Of a stretch of DNA of 64,000 nt, positions 31,621 through 46,600 are shown one piece after another. The position numbers were made by a program, and so were the translations under genes. How positions within the stretch are numbered: position 1 is the first letter of the stretch; the number at the start of each line of letters is the position of its first letter. The stretch is taken from assembly GCA_000499405.2 (NCBI GenBank), contig HG738136.1:186001-250000 (forward strand), read 5' to 3'. Below the pieces are notes generated by a model. That model was given only the letters and a program-made list of their open reading frames with translations. It was not told the origin of the DNA and ran no database searches. The DNA is from Onchocerca volvulus. Lineage: Eukaryota; Nematoda; Chromadorea; Rhabditida; Onchocercidae.

Positions 31621-34600
31621 CTGTTGTACATTCAAAAATAATTAGATTGCTACTCAAGAAGTTTTCGAAAAAAACAAAATACGTCAACAACACCTTTGAT
31701 TTCAAAAGGGAGAATGTACATCAAATTCTGTCTCAAACTGAAAATCATCAAATTTCAACAGCTATAGCTCCTTCTTTGTATCACCAATATTTCATTTTTT
31801 GTTGTCCCGCTCATGCAGGACGTTCCAAAATTTCGCTTCAAGCCACAGCAGTCGAAACTCTGGGCAGAAACATTCAATTACCTCAAACTTGGGTAATTAA
31901 ACCAATGTTTGTAACTACTTCATTCTCATATGACTGTTGTACATTCAAAAATAATTAGATTGCTACTCAAGAAGTTTTCGAAAAAAACAAAATACGTCAA
32001 CAACACCTTTGATTTCAAAAGGGAGAATGTACATCAAATTCTGTCTCAAACTGAAAATCATCAAATTTCAACAGCTATAGCTCCTTCTTTGTATCACCAA
32101 TATTTCATTTTTTGTTGTCCCGCTCATGCAGGACGTTCCAAAATTTCGCTTCAAGCCACAGCAGTCGAAACTCTGGGCAGAAACATTCAATTACCTCAAA
32201 CTTGGGTAATTAAACCAATGTTTGTAACTACTTCATTCTCATATGACTGTTGTACATTCAAAAATAATTAGATTGCTACTCAAGAAGTTTTCGAAAAAAA
32301 CAAAATACGTCAACAACACCTTTGATTTCAAAAGGGAGAATGTACATCAAATTCTGTCTCAAACTGAAAATCATCAAATTTCAACAGCTATAGCTCCTTC
32401 TTTGTATCACCAATATTTCATTTTTTGTTGTCCCGCTCATGCAGGACGTTCCAAAATTTCGCTTCAAGCCACAGCAGTCGAAACTCTGGGCAGAAACATT
32501 CAATTACCTCAAACTTGGGTAATTAAACCAATGTTTGTAACTACTTCATTCTCATATGACTGTTGTACATTCAAAAATAATTAGATTGCTACTCAAGAAG
32601 TTTTCGAAAAAAACAAAATACGTCAACAACACCTTTGATTTCAAAAGGGAGAATGTACATCAAATTCTGTCTCAAACTGAAAATCATCAAATTTCAACAG
32701 CTATAGCTCCTTCTTTGTATCACCAATATTTCATTTTTTGTTGTCCCGCTCATGCAGGACGTTCCAAAATTTCGCTTCAAGCCACAGCAGTCGAAACTCT
32801 GGGCAGAAACATTCAATTACCTCAAACTTGGGTAATTAAACCAATGTTTGTAACTACTTCATTCTCATATGACTGTTGTACATTCAAAAATAATTAGATT
32901 GCTACTCAAGAAGTTTTCGAAAAAAACAAAATACGTCAACAACACCTTTGATTTCAAAAGGGAGAATGTACATCAAATTCTGTCTCAAACTGAAAATCAT
33001 CAAATTTCAACAGCTATAGCTCCTTCTTTGTATCACCAATATTTCATTTTTTGTTGTCCCGCTCATGCAGGACGTTCCAAAATTTCGCTTCAAGCCACAG
33101 CAGTCGAAACTCTGGGCAGAAACATTCAATTACCTCAAACTTGGGTAATTAAACCAATGTTTGTAACTACTTCATTCTCATATGACTGTTGTACATTCAA
33201 AAATAATTAGATTGCTACTCAAGAAGTTTTCGAAAAAAACAAAATACGTCAACAACACCTTTGATTTCAAAAGGGAGAATGTACATCAAATTCTGTCTCA
33301 AACTGAAAATCATCAAATTTCAACAGCTATAGCTCCTTCTTTGTATCACCAATATTTCAGTTTTTGTTGTCCCGCTCATGCAGGACGTTCCAAAATTTCA
33401 CTTCAAACCACAGTAGCCGAAACTCTGGGCTGAAACATTAAATTACCTCAAACTTGGGTAATTAAACCAATGTTTGTAACTACTTCATTCTCATATGACT
33501 GTTGTACATTCAAAAATAATTAGATTGCTACTCAAGAAGTTTTCGAAAAAAACAAAATACGTCAACAACACCTTTGATTTCAAAAGGGAGAATGTACATC
33601 AAATTCTGTCTCAAACTGAAAATCATCAAATTTCAACAGCTATAGCTCCTTCTTTGTATCACCAATATTTCATTTTTTGTTGTCCCGCTCATGCAGGACG
33701 TTCCAAAATTTCGCTTCAAGCCACAGCAGTCGAAACTCTGGGCAGAAACATTCAATTACCTCAAACTTGGGTAATTAAACCAATGTTTGTAACTACTTCA
33801 TTCTCATATGACTGTTGTACATTCAAAAATAATTAGATTGCTACTCAAGAAGTTTTCGAAAAAAACAAAATACGTCAACAACACCTTTGATTTCAAAAGG
33901 GAGAATGTACATCAAATTCTGTCTCAAACTGAAAATCATCGAATTTCAACAGCTATAGCTCCTTCTTTGTATCACCAATATTTCATTTTTTGTTGTCCCG
34001 CTCATGCAGGACGTTCCAAAATTTCGCTTCAAGCCACAGCAGTCGAAACTCTGGGCAGAAACATTCAATTACCTCAAACTTGGGTAATTAAACCAATGTT
34101 TGTAACTACTTCATTCTCATATGACTGTTGTACATTCAAAAATAATTAGATTGCTACTCAAGAAGTTTTCGAAAAAAACAAAATACGTCAACAACACCTT
34201 TGATTTCAAAAGGGAGAATGTACATCAAATTCTGTCTCAAACTGAAAATCATCAAATTTCAACAGCTATAGCTCCTTCTTTGTATCACCAATATTTCATT
34301 TTTTGTTGTCCCGCTCATGCAGGACGTTCCAAAATTTCGCTTCAAGCCACAGCAGTCGAAACTCTGGGCAGAAACATTCAATTACCTCAAACTTGGGTAA
34401 TTAAACCAATGTTTGTAACTACTTCATTCTCATATGACTGTTGTACATTCAAAAATAATTAGATTGCTACTCAAGAAGTTTTCGAAAAAAACAAAATACG
34501 TCAACAACACCTTTGATTTCAAAAGGGAGAATGTACATCAAATTCTGTCTCAAACTGAAAATCATCAAATTTCAACAGCTATAGCTCCTTCTTTGTATCA

Positions 34601-37600
34601 CCAATATTTCATTTTTTGTTGTCCCGCTCATGCAGGACGTTCCAAAATTTCGCTTCAAGCCACAGCAGTCGAAACTCTGGGCAGAAACATTCAATTACCT
34701 CAAACTTGGGTAATTAAACCAATGTTTGTAACTACTTCATTCTCATCTGACTGTTGTACATTCAAAAATAATTAGATTGCTACTCAAGAAGTTTTCGAAA
34801 AAAACAAAATACGTCAACAACACCTTTGATTTCAAAAGGGAGAATGTACATCAAATTCTGTCTCAAACTGAAAATCATCAAATTTCAACAGCTATAGCTC
34901 CTTCTTTGTATCACCAATATTTCATTTTTTGTTGTCCCGCTCATGCAGGACGTTCCAAAATTTCGCTTCAAGCCACAGCAGTCGAAACTCTGGGCAGAAA
35001 CATTCAATTACCTCAAACTTGGGTAATTAAACCAATGTTTGTAACTACTTCATTCTCATATGACTGTTGTACATTCAAAAATAATTAGATTGCTACTCAA
35101 GAAGTTTTCGAAAAAAACAAAATACGTCAACAACACCTTTGATTTCAAAAGGGAGAATGTACATCAAATTCTGTCTCAAACTGAAAATCATCAAATTTCA
35201 ACAGCTATAGCTCCTTCTTTGTATCACCAATATTTCATTTTTTGTTGTCCCGCTCATGCAGGACGTTCCAAAATTTCGCTTCAAGCCACAGCAGTCGAAA
35301 CTCTGGGCAGAAACATTCAATTACCTCAAACTTGGGTAATTAAACCAATGTTTGTAACTACTTCATTCTCATATGACTGTTGTACATTCAAAAATAATTA
35401 GATTGCTACTCAAGAAGTTTTCGAAAAAAACAAAATACGTCAACAACACCTTTGATTTCAAAAGGGAGAATGTACATCAAATTCTGTCTCAAACTGAAAA
35501 TCATCAAATTTCAACAGCTATAGCTCCTTCTTTGTATCACCAATATTTCAGTTTTTGTTGTCCCGCTCATGCAGGACGTTCCAAAATTTCGCTCCAAGCC
35601 ACAGCAGTCGAAACTCTGGGCAGAAACATTCAATTACCTCAAACTTGGGTAATTAAACCAATGTTTGTAACTACTTCATTCTCATATGACTGTTGTACAT
35701 TCAAAAATAATTAGATTGCTACTCAAGAAGTTTTCGAAAAAAACAAAATACGTCAACAACACCTTTGATTTCAAAAGGGAGAATGTACATCAAATTCTGT
35801 CTCAAACTGAAAATCATCGAATTTCAACAGCTATAGCTCCTTCTTTGTATCACCAATATTTCATTTTTTGTTGTCCCGCTCATGCAGGACGTTCCAAAAT
35901 TTCGCTTCAAGCCACAGCAGTCGAAACTCTGGGCAGAAACATTCAATTACCTCAAACTTGGGTAATTAAACCAATGTTTGTAACTACTTCATTCTCATAT
36001 GACTGTTGTACATTCAAAAATAATTAGATTGCTACTCAAGAAGTTTTCGAAAAAAACAAAATACGTCAACAACACCTTTGATTTCAAAAGGGAGAATGTA
36101 CATCAAATTCTGTCTCAAACTGAAAATCATCAAATTTCAACAGCTATAGCTCCTTCTTTGTATCACCAATATTTCATTTTTTGTTGTCCCGCTCATGCAG
36201 GACGTTCCAAAATTTCGCTTCAAGCCACAGCAGTCGAAACTCTGGGCAGAAACATTCAATTACCTCAAACTTGGGTAATTAAACCAATGTTTGTAACTAC
36301 TTCATTCTCATATGACTGTTGTACATTCAAAAATAATTAGATTGCTACTCAAGAAGTTTTCGAAAAAAACAAAATACGTCAACAACACCTTTGATTTCAA
36401 AAGGGAGAATGTACATCAAATTCTGTCTCAAACTGAAAATCATCAAATTTCAACAGCTATAGCTCCTTCTTTGTATCACCAATATTTCATTTTTTGTTGT
36501 CCCGCTCATGCAGGACGTTCCAAAATTTCGCTTCAAGCCACAGCAGTCGAAACTCTGGGCAGAAACATTCAATTACCTCAAACTTGGGTAATTAAACCAA
36601 TGTTTGTAACTACTTCATTCTCATATGACTGTTGTACATTCAAAAATAATTAGATTGCTACTCAAGAAGTTTTCGAAAAAAACAAAATACGTCAACAACA
36701 CCTTTGATTTCAAAAGGGAGAATGTACATCAAATTCTGTCTCAAACTGAAAATCATCAAATTTCAACAGCTATAGCTCCTTCTTTGTATCACTTATATTT
36801 CATTTTTTGTTGTCCCGCTGATACAGGACGTTCCAAAATTTCGCTTCAAGCCACAGCAGTCGAAACTCTGGGCAGAAATATTCAATTACCTCAAACTTGG
36901 GTAATTAGACCAATATTTGCAACTATTTCATTCTCATCTGACTGTTGTGCATTCAAAAATAATTAGATTGCTACTCAAGAAGTTTTCGAAAAAAACAAAA
37001 TACGTCAACAACACCTTTGATTTCAAAAGGGAGAATGTACATCAAATTCTGTCTCAAACTGAAAATCATCAAATTTCAACAGCTATAGCTCCTTCTTTGT
37101 ATCACCAATATTTCATTTTTTGTTGTCCCGCTCATGCAGGACGTTCCAAAATTTCGCTTCAAGCCACAGCAGTCGAAACTCTGGGCAGAAACATTCAATT
37201 ACCTCAAACTTGGGTAATTAAACCAATGTTTGTAACTACTTCATTCTCATATGACTGTTGTACATTCAAAAATAATTAGATTGCTACTCAAGAAGTTTTC
37301 GAAAAAAACAAAATACGTCAACAACACCTTTGATTTCAAAAGGGAGAATGTACATCAAATTCTGTCTCAAACTGAAAATCATCAAATTTCAACAGCTATA
37401 GCTCCTTCTTTGTATCACCAATATTTCATTTTTTGTTGTCCCGCTCATGCAGGACGTTCCAAAATTTCGCTTCAAGCCACAGCAGTCGAAACTCTGGGCA
37501 GAAACATTCAATTACCTCAAACTTGGGTAATTAAACCAATGTTTGTAACTACTTCATTCTCATATGACTGTTGTACATTCAAAAATAATTAGATTGCTAC

Positions 37601-40600
37601 TCAAGAAGTTTTCGAAAAAAACAAAATACGTCAACAACACCTTTGATTTCAAAAGGGAGAATGTACATCAAATTCTGTCTCAAACTGAAAATCATCAAAT
37701 TTCAACAGCTATAGCTCCTTCTTTGTATCACCAATATTTCATTTTTTGTTGTCCCGCTCATGCAGGACGTTCCAAAATTTCGCTTCAAGCCACAGCAGTC
37801 GAAACTCTGGGCAGAAACATTCAATTACCTCAAACTTGGGTAATTAAACCAATGTTTGTAACTACTTCATTCTCATATGACTGTTGTACATTCAAAAATA
37901 ATTAGATTGCTACTCAAGAAGTTTTCGAAAAAAACAAAATACGTCAACAACACCTTTGATTTCAAAAGGGAGAATGTACATCAAATTCTGTCTCAAACTG
38001 AAAATCATCAAATTTCAACAGCTATAGCTCCTTCTTTGTATCACTTATATTTCATTTTTTGTTGTCCCGCTCATGCAGGACGTTCCAAAATTTCGCTTCA
38101 AGCCACAGCAGTCGAAACTCTGGGCAGAAACATTCAATTACCTCAAACTTGGGTAATTAAACCAATGTTTGTAACTACTTCATTCTCATATGACTGTTGT
38201 ACATTCAAAAATAATTAGATTGCTACTCAAGAAGTTTTCGAAAAAAACAAAATACGTCAACAACACCTTTGATTTCAAAAGGGAGAATGTACATCAAATT
38301 CTGTCTCAAACTGAAAATCATCAAATTTCAACAGCTATAGCTCCTTCTTTGTATCACCAATATTTCATTTTTTGTTGTCCCGCTCATGCAGGACGTTCCA
38401 AAATTTCGCTTCAAGCCACAGCAGTCGAAACTCTGGGCAGAAACATTCAATTACCTCAAACTTGGGTAATTAAACCAATGTTTGTAACTACTTCATTCTC
38501 ATATGACTGTTGTACATTCAAAAATAATTAGATTGCTACTCAAGAAGTTTTCGAAAAAAACAAAATACGTCAACAACACCTTTGATTTCAAAAGGGAGAA
38601 TGTACATCAAATTCTGTCTCAAACTGAAAATCATCAAATTTCAACAGCTATAGCTCCTTCTTTGTATCACCAATATTTCATTTTTTGTTGTCCCGCTCAT
38701 GCAGGACGTTCCAAAATTTCGCTTCAAGCCACAGCAGTCGAAACTCTGGGCAGAAACATTCAATTACCTCAAACTTGGGTAATTAAACCAATGTTTGTAA
38801 CTACTTCATTCTCATATGACTGTTGTACATTCAAAAATAATTAGATTGCTACTCAAGAAGTTTTCGAAAAAAACAAAATACGTCAACAACACCTTTGATT
38901 TCAAAAGGGAGAATGTACATCAAATTCTGTCTCAAACTGAAAATCATCAAATTTCAACAGCTATAGCTCCTTCTTTGTATCACCAATATTTCATTTTTTG
39001 TTGTCCCGCTCATGCAGGACGTTCCAAAATTTCGCTTCAAGCCACAGCAGTCGAAACTCTGGGCAGAAACATTCAATTACCTCAAACTTGGGTAATTAAA
39101 CCAATGTTTGTAACTACTTCATTCTCATATGACTGTTGTACATTCAAAAATAATTAGATTGCTACTCAAGAAGTTTTCGAAAAAAACAAAATACGTCAAC
39201 AACACCTTTGATTTCAAAAGGGAGAATGTACATCAAATTCTGTCTCAAACTGAAAATCATCAAATTTCAACAGCTATAGCTCCTTCTTTGTATCACCAAT
39301 ATTTCATTTTTTGTTGTCCCGCTCATGCAGGACGTTCCAAAATTTCGCTTCAAGCCACAGCAGTCGAAACTCTGGGCAGAAACATTCAATTACCTCAAAC
39401 TTGGGTAATTAAACCAATGTTTGTAACTACTTCATTCTCATATGACTGTTGTACATTCAAAAATAATTAGATTGCTACTCAAGAAGTTTTCGAAAAAAAC
39501 AAAATACGTCAACAACACCTTTGATTTCAAAAGGGAGAATGTACATCAAATTCTGTCTCAAACTGAAAATCATCAAATTTCAACAGCTATAGCTCCTTCT
39601 TTGTATCACCAATATTTCATTTTTTGTTGTCCCGCTCATGCAGGACGTTCCAAAATTTCGCTTCAAGCCACAGCAGTCGAAACTCTGGGCAGAAACATTC
39701 AATTACCTCAAACTTGGGTAATTAAACCAATGTTTGTAACTACTTCATTCTCATATGACTGTTGTACATTCAAAAATAATTAGATTGCTACTCAAGAAGT
39801 TTTCGAAAAAAACAAAATACGTCAACAACACCTTTGATTTCAAAAGGGAGAATGTACATCAAATTCTGTCTCAAACTGAAAATCATCAAATTTCAACAGC
39901 TATAGCTCCTTCTTTGTATCACCAATATTTCATTTTTTGTTGTCCCGCTCATGCAGGACGTTCCAAAATTTCGCTTCAAGCCACAGCAGTCGAAACTCTG
40001 GGCAGAAACATTCAATTACCTCAAACTTGGGTAATTAAACCAATGTTTGTAACTACTTCATTCTCATATGACTGTTGTACATTCAAAAATAATTAGATTG
40101 CTACTCAAGAAGTTTTCGAAAAAAACAAAATACGTCAACAACACCTTTGATTTCAAAAGGGAGAATGTACATCAAATTCTGTCTCAAACTGAAAATCATC
40201 AAATTTCAACAGCTATAGCTCCTTCTTTGTATCACCAATATTTCATTTTTTGTTGTCCCGCTCATGCAGGACGTTCCAAAATTTCGCTTCAAGCCACAGC
40301 AGTCGAAACTCTGGGCAGAAATATTCAATTACCTCAAACTTGGGTAATTAAACCAATATTTGCAACTATTTCATTCTCATCTGACTGTTGTGCATTCAAA
40401 AATAATTAGATTGCTACTCAAGAAGTTTTCGAAAAAAACAAAATACGTCAACAACACCTTTGATTTCAAAAGGGAGAATGTACATCAAATTCTGTCTCAA
40501 ACTGAAAATCATCAAATTTCAACAGCTATAGCTCCTTCTTTGTATCACCAATATTTCATTTTTTGTTGTCCCGCTCATGCAGGACGTTCCAAAATTTCGC

Positions 40601-43600
40601 TTCAAGCCACAGCAGTCGAAACTCTGGGCAGAAACATTCAATTACCTCAAACTTGGGTAATTAAACCAATGTTTGTAACTACTTCATTCTCATATGACTG
40701 TTGTACATTCAAAAATAATTAGATTGCTACTCAAGAAGTTTTCGAAAAAAACAAAATACGTCAACAACACCTTTGATTTCAAAAGGGAGAATGTACATCA
40801 AATTCTGTCTCAAACTGAAAATCATCAAATTTCAACAGCTATAGCTCCTTCTTTGTATCACCAATATTTCATTTTTTGTTGTCCCGCTCATGCAGGACGT
40901 TCCAAAATTTCGCTTCAAGCCACAGCAGTCGAAACTCTGGGCAGAAACATTCAATTACCTCAAACTTGGGTAATTAAACCAATGTTTGTAACTACTTCAT
41001 TCTCATATGACTGTTGTACATTCAAAAATAATTAGATTGCTACTCAAGAAGTTTTCGAAAAAAACAAAATACGTCAACAACACCTTTGATTTCAAAAGGG
41101 AGAATGTACATCAAATTCTGTCTCAAACTGAAAATCATCAAATTTCAACAGCTATAGCTCCTTCTTTGTATCACCAATATTTCATTTTTTGTTGTCCCGC
41201 TCATGCAGGACGTTCCAAAATTTCGCTTCAAGCCACAGCAGTCGAAACTCTGGGCAGAAACATTCAATTACCTCAAACTTGGGTAATTAAACCAATGTTT
41301 GTAACTACTTCATTCTCATATGACTGTTGTACATTCAAAAATAATTAGATTGCTACTCAAGAAGTTTTCGAAAAAAACAAAATACGTCAACAACACCTTT
41401 GATTTCAAAAGGGAGAATGTACATCAAATTCTGTCTCAAACTGAAAATCATCAAATTTCAACAGCTATAGCTCCTTCTTTGTATCACCAATATTTCATTT
41501 TTTGTTGTCCCGCTCATGCAGGACGTTCCAAAATTTCGCTTCAAGCCACAGCAGTCGAAACTCTGGGCAGAAACATTCAATTACCTCAAACTTGGGTAAT
41601 TAAACCAATGTTTGTAACTACTTCATTCTCATATGACTGTTGTACATTCAAAAATAATTAGATTGCTACTCAAGAAGTTTTCGAAAAAAACAAAATACGT
41701 CAACAACACCTTTGATTTCAAAAGGGAGAATGTACATCAAATTCTGTCTCAAACTGAAAATCATCAAATTTCAACAGCTATAGCTCCTTCTTTGTATCAC
41801 CAATATTTCATTTTTTGTTGTCCCGCTCATGCAGGACGTTCCAAAATTTCGCTTCAAGCCACAGCAGTCGAAACTCTGGGCAGAAACATTCAATTACCTC
41901 AAACTTGGGTAATTAAACCAATGTTTGTAACTACTTCATTCTCATATGACTGTTGTACATTCAAAAATAATTAGATTGCTACTCAAGAAGTTTTCGAAAA
42001 AAACAAAATACGTCAACAACACCTTTGATTTCAAAAGGGAGAATGTACATCAAATTCTGTCTCAAACTGAAAATCATCAAATTTCAACAGCTATAGCTCC
42101 TTCTTTGTATCACCAATATTTCATTTTTTGTTGTCCCGCTCATGCAGGACGTTCCAAAATTTCGCTTCAAGCCACAGCAGTCGAAACTCTGGGCAGAAAC
42201 ATTCAATTACCTCAAACTTGGGTAATTAAACCAATGTTTGTAACTACTTCATTCTCATATGACTGTTGTACATTCAAAAATAATTAGATTGCTACTCAAG
42301 AAGTTTTCGAAAAAAACAAAATACGTCAACAACACCTTTGATTTCAAAAGGGAGAATGTACATCAAATTCTGTCTCAAACTGAAAATCATCAAATTTCAA
42401 CAGCTATAGCTCCTTCTTTGTATCACCAATATTTCATTTTTTGTTGTCCCGCTCATGCAGGACGTTCCAAAATTTCGCTTCAAGCCACAGCAGTCGAAAC
42501 TCTGGGCAGAAACATTCAATTACCTCAAACTTGGGTAATTAAACCAATGTTTGTAACTACTTCATTCTCATATGACTGTTGTACATTCAAAAATAATTAG
42601 ATTGCTACTCAAAAAGTTTTCGAAGAAAACAAAATACGTCAACAACACCTTTGATTTCAAAAGGGAGAATGTACATCAAATTCTGTCTCAAACTGAAAAT
42701 CATCAAATTTCAACAGCTATAGCTCCTTCTTTGTATCACCAATATTTCATTTTTTGTTGTCCCGCTCATGCAGGACGTTCCAAAATTTCGCTTCAAGCCA
42801 CAGCAGTCGAAACTCTGGGCAGAAACATTCAATTACCTCAAACTTGGGTAATTAAACCAATGTTTGTAACTACTTCATTCTCATATGACTGTTGTACATT
42901 CAAAAATAATTAGATTGCTACTCAAGAAGTTTTCGAAAAAAACAAAATACGTCAACAACACCTTTGATTTCAAAAGGGAGAATGTACATCAAATTCTGTC
43001 TCAAACTGAAAATCATCAAATTTCAACAGCTATAGCTCCTTCTTTGTATCACCAATATTTCATTTTTTGTTGTCCCGCTCATGCAGGACGTTCCAAAATT
43101 TCGCTTCAAGCCACAGCAGTCGAAACTCTGGGCAGAAACATTCAATTACCTCAAACTTGGGTAATTAAACCAATGTTTGTAACTACTTCATTCTCATATG
43201 ACTGTTGTACATTCAAAAATAATTAGATTGCTACTCAAGAAGTTTTCGAAAAAAACAAAATACGTCAACAACACCTTTGATTTCAAAAGGGAGAATGTAC
43301 ATCAAATTCTGTCTCAAACTGAAAATCATCAAATTTCAACAGCTATAGCTCCTTCTTTGTATCACCAATATTTCATTTTTTGTTGTCCCGCTCATGCAGG
43401 ACGTTCCAAAATTTCGCTTCAAGCCACAGCAGTCGAAACTCTGGGCAGAAACATTCAATTACCTCAAACTTGGGTAATTAAACCAATGTTTGTAACTACT
43501 TCATTCTCATATGACTGTTGTACATTCAAAAATAATTAGATTGCTACTCAAGAAGTTTTCGAAAAAAACAAAATACGTCAACAACACCTTTGATTTCAAA

Positions 43601-46600
43601 AGGGAGAATGTACATCAAATTCTGTCTCAAACTGAAAATCATCAAATTTCAACAGCTATAGCTCCTTCTTTGTATCACCAATATTTCAGTTTTTGTTGTC
43701 CCGCTCATGCAGGACGTTCCAAAATTTCGCTTCAAGCCACAGCAGTCGAAACTCTGGGCAGAAACATTCAATTACCTCAAACTTGGGTAATTAAACCAAT
43801 GTTTGTAACTACTTCATTCTCATATGACTGTTGTACATTCAAAAATAATTAGATTGCTACTCAAGAAGTTTTCGAAAAAAACAAAATACGTCAACAACAC
43901 CTTTGATTTCAAAAGGGAGAATGTACATCAAATTCTGTCTCAAACTGAAAATCATCAAATTTCAACAGCTATAGCTCCTTCTTTGTATCACCAATATTTC
44001 ATTTTTTGTTGTCCCGCTCATGCAGGACGTTCCAAAATTTCGCTTCAAGCCACAGCAGTCGAAACTCTGGGCAGAAACATTCAATTACCTCAAACTTGGG
44101 TAATTAAACCAATGTTTGTAACTACTTCATTCTCATATGACTGTTGTACATTCAAAAATAATTAGATTGCTACTCAAGAAGTTTTCGAAAAAAACAAAAT
44201 ACGTCAACAACACCTTTGATTTCAAAAGGGAGAATGTACATCAAATTCTGTCTCAAACTGAAAATCATCAAATTTCAACAGCTATAGCTCCTTCTTTGTA
44301 TCACCAATATTTCAGTTTTTGTTGTCCCGCTCATGCAGGACGTTCCAAAATTTCGCTTCAAGCCACAGCAGTCGAAACTCTGGGCAGAAACATTCAATTA
44401 CCTCAAACTTGGGTAATTAAACCAATGTTTGTAACTACTTCATTCTCATATGACTGTTGTACATTCAAAAATAATTAGATTGCTACTCAAGAAGTTTTCG
44501 AAAAAAACAAAATACGTCAACAACACCTTTGATTTCAAAAGGGAGAATGTACATCAAATTCTGTCTCAAACTGAAAATCATCAAATTTCAACAGCTATAG
44601 CTCCTTCTTTGTATCACCAATATTTCATTTTTTGTTGTCCCGCTCATGCAGGACGTTCCAAAATTTCGCTTCAAGCCACAGCAGTCGAAACTCTGGGCAG
44701 AAACATTCAATTACCTCAAACTTGGGTAATTAAACCAATGTTTGTAACTACTTCATTCTCATATGACTGTTGTACATTCAAAAATAATTAGATTGCTACT
44801 CAAGAAGTTTTCGAAAAAAACAAAATACGTCAACAACACCTTTGATTTCAAAAGGGAGAATGTACATCAAATTCTGTCTCAAACTGAAAATCATCAAATT
44901 TCAACAGCTATAGCTCCTTCTTTGTATCACCAATATTTCATTTTTTGTTGTCCCGCTCATGCAGGACGTTCCAAAATTTCGCTTCAAGCCACAGCAGTCG
45001 AAACTCTGGGCAGAAACATTCAATTACCTCAAACTTGGGTAATTAAACCAATGTTTGTAACTACTTCATTCTCATATGACTGTTGTACATTCAAAAATAA
45101 TTAGATTGCTACTCAAGAAGTTTTCGAAAAAAACAAAATACGTCAACAACACCTTTGATTTCAAAAGGGAGAATGTACATCAAATTCTGTCTCAAACTGA
45201 AAATCATCAAATTTCAACAGCTATAGCTCCTTCTTTGTATCACCAATATTTCATTTTTTGTTGTCCCGCTCATGCAGGACGTTCCAAAATTTCGCTTCAA
45301 GCCACAGCAGTCGAAACTCTGGGCAGAAACATTCAATTACCTCAAACTTGGGTAATTAAACCAATGTTTGTAACTACTTCATTCTCATATGACTGTTGTA
45401 CATTCAAAAATAATTAGATTGCTACTCAAGAAGTTTTCGAAAAAAACAAAATACGTCAACAACACCTTTGATTTCAAAAGGGAGAATGTACATCAAATTC
45501 TGTCTCAAACTGAAAATCATCAAATTTCAACAGCTATAGCTCCTTCTTTGTATCACCAATATTTCATTTTTTGTTGTCCCGCTCATGCAGGACGTTCCAA
45601 AATTTCGCTTCAAGCCACAGCAGTCGAAACTCTGGGCAGAAACATTCAATTACCTCAAACTTGGGTAATTAAACCAATGTTTGTAACTACTTCATTCTCA
45701 TATGACTGTTGTACATTCAAAAATAATTAGATTGCTACTCAAGAAGTTTTCGAAAAAAACAAAATACGTCAACAACACCTTTGATTTCAAAAGGGAGAAT
45801 GTACATCAAATTCTGTCTCAAACTGAAAATCATCAAATTTCAACAGCTATAGCTCCTTCTTTGTATCACCAATATTTCATTTTTTGTTGTCCCGCTCATG
45901 CAGGACGTTCCAAAATTTCGCTTCAAGCCACAGCAGTCGAAACTCTGGGCAGAAACATTCAATTACCTCAAACTTGGGTAATTAAACCAATGTTTGTAAC
46001 TACTTCATTCTCATATGACTGTTGTACATTCAAAAATAATTAGATTGCTACTCAAGAAGTTTTCGAAAAAAACAAAATACGTCAACAACACCTTTGATTT
46101 CAAAAGGGAGAATGTACATCAAATTCTGTCTCAAACTGAAAATCATCAAATTTCAACAGCTATAGCTCCTTCTTTGTATCACTTATATTTCATTTTTTGT
46201 TGTCCTGCTCATGCAGGACGTTCCAAAATTACATTTCAAGCCACAGCAGTCGAAACTCTGGGCAGAAACATTCAATTACCTCAAACTTGGGTAATTAAAC
46301 CAATGTTTGTAACTACTTCATTCTCATATGACTGTTGTACATTCAAAAATAATTAGATTGCTACTCAAAAAGTTCCCGAAAAAAACAAAATACGTCAACA
46401 ACACCTTTGATTTCAAAAGGGAGAATGTACATCAAATTCTGTCTCAAACTGAAAATCATCAAATTTCAACAGCTATAGCTCCTTCTTTGTATCACCAATA
46501 TTTCATTTTTTGTTGTCCCGCTCATGCAGGACGTTCCAAAATTTCGCTTCAAGCCACAGCAGTCGAAACTCTGGGCAGAAACATTCAATTACCTCAAACT

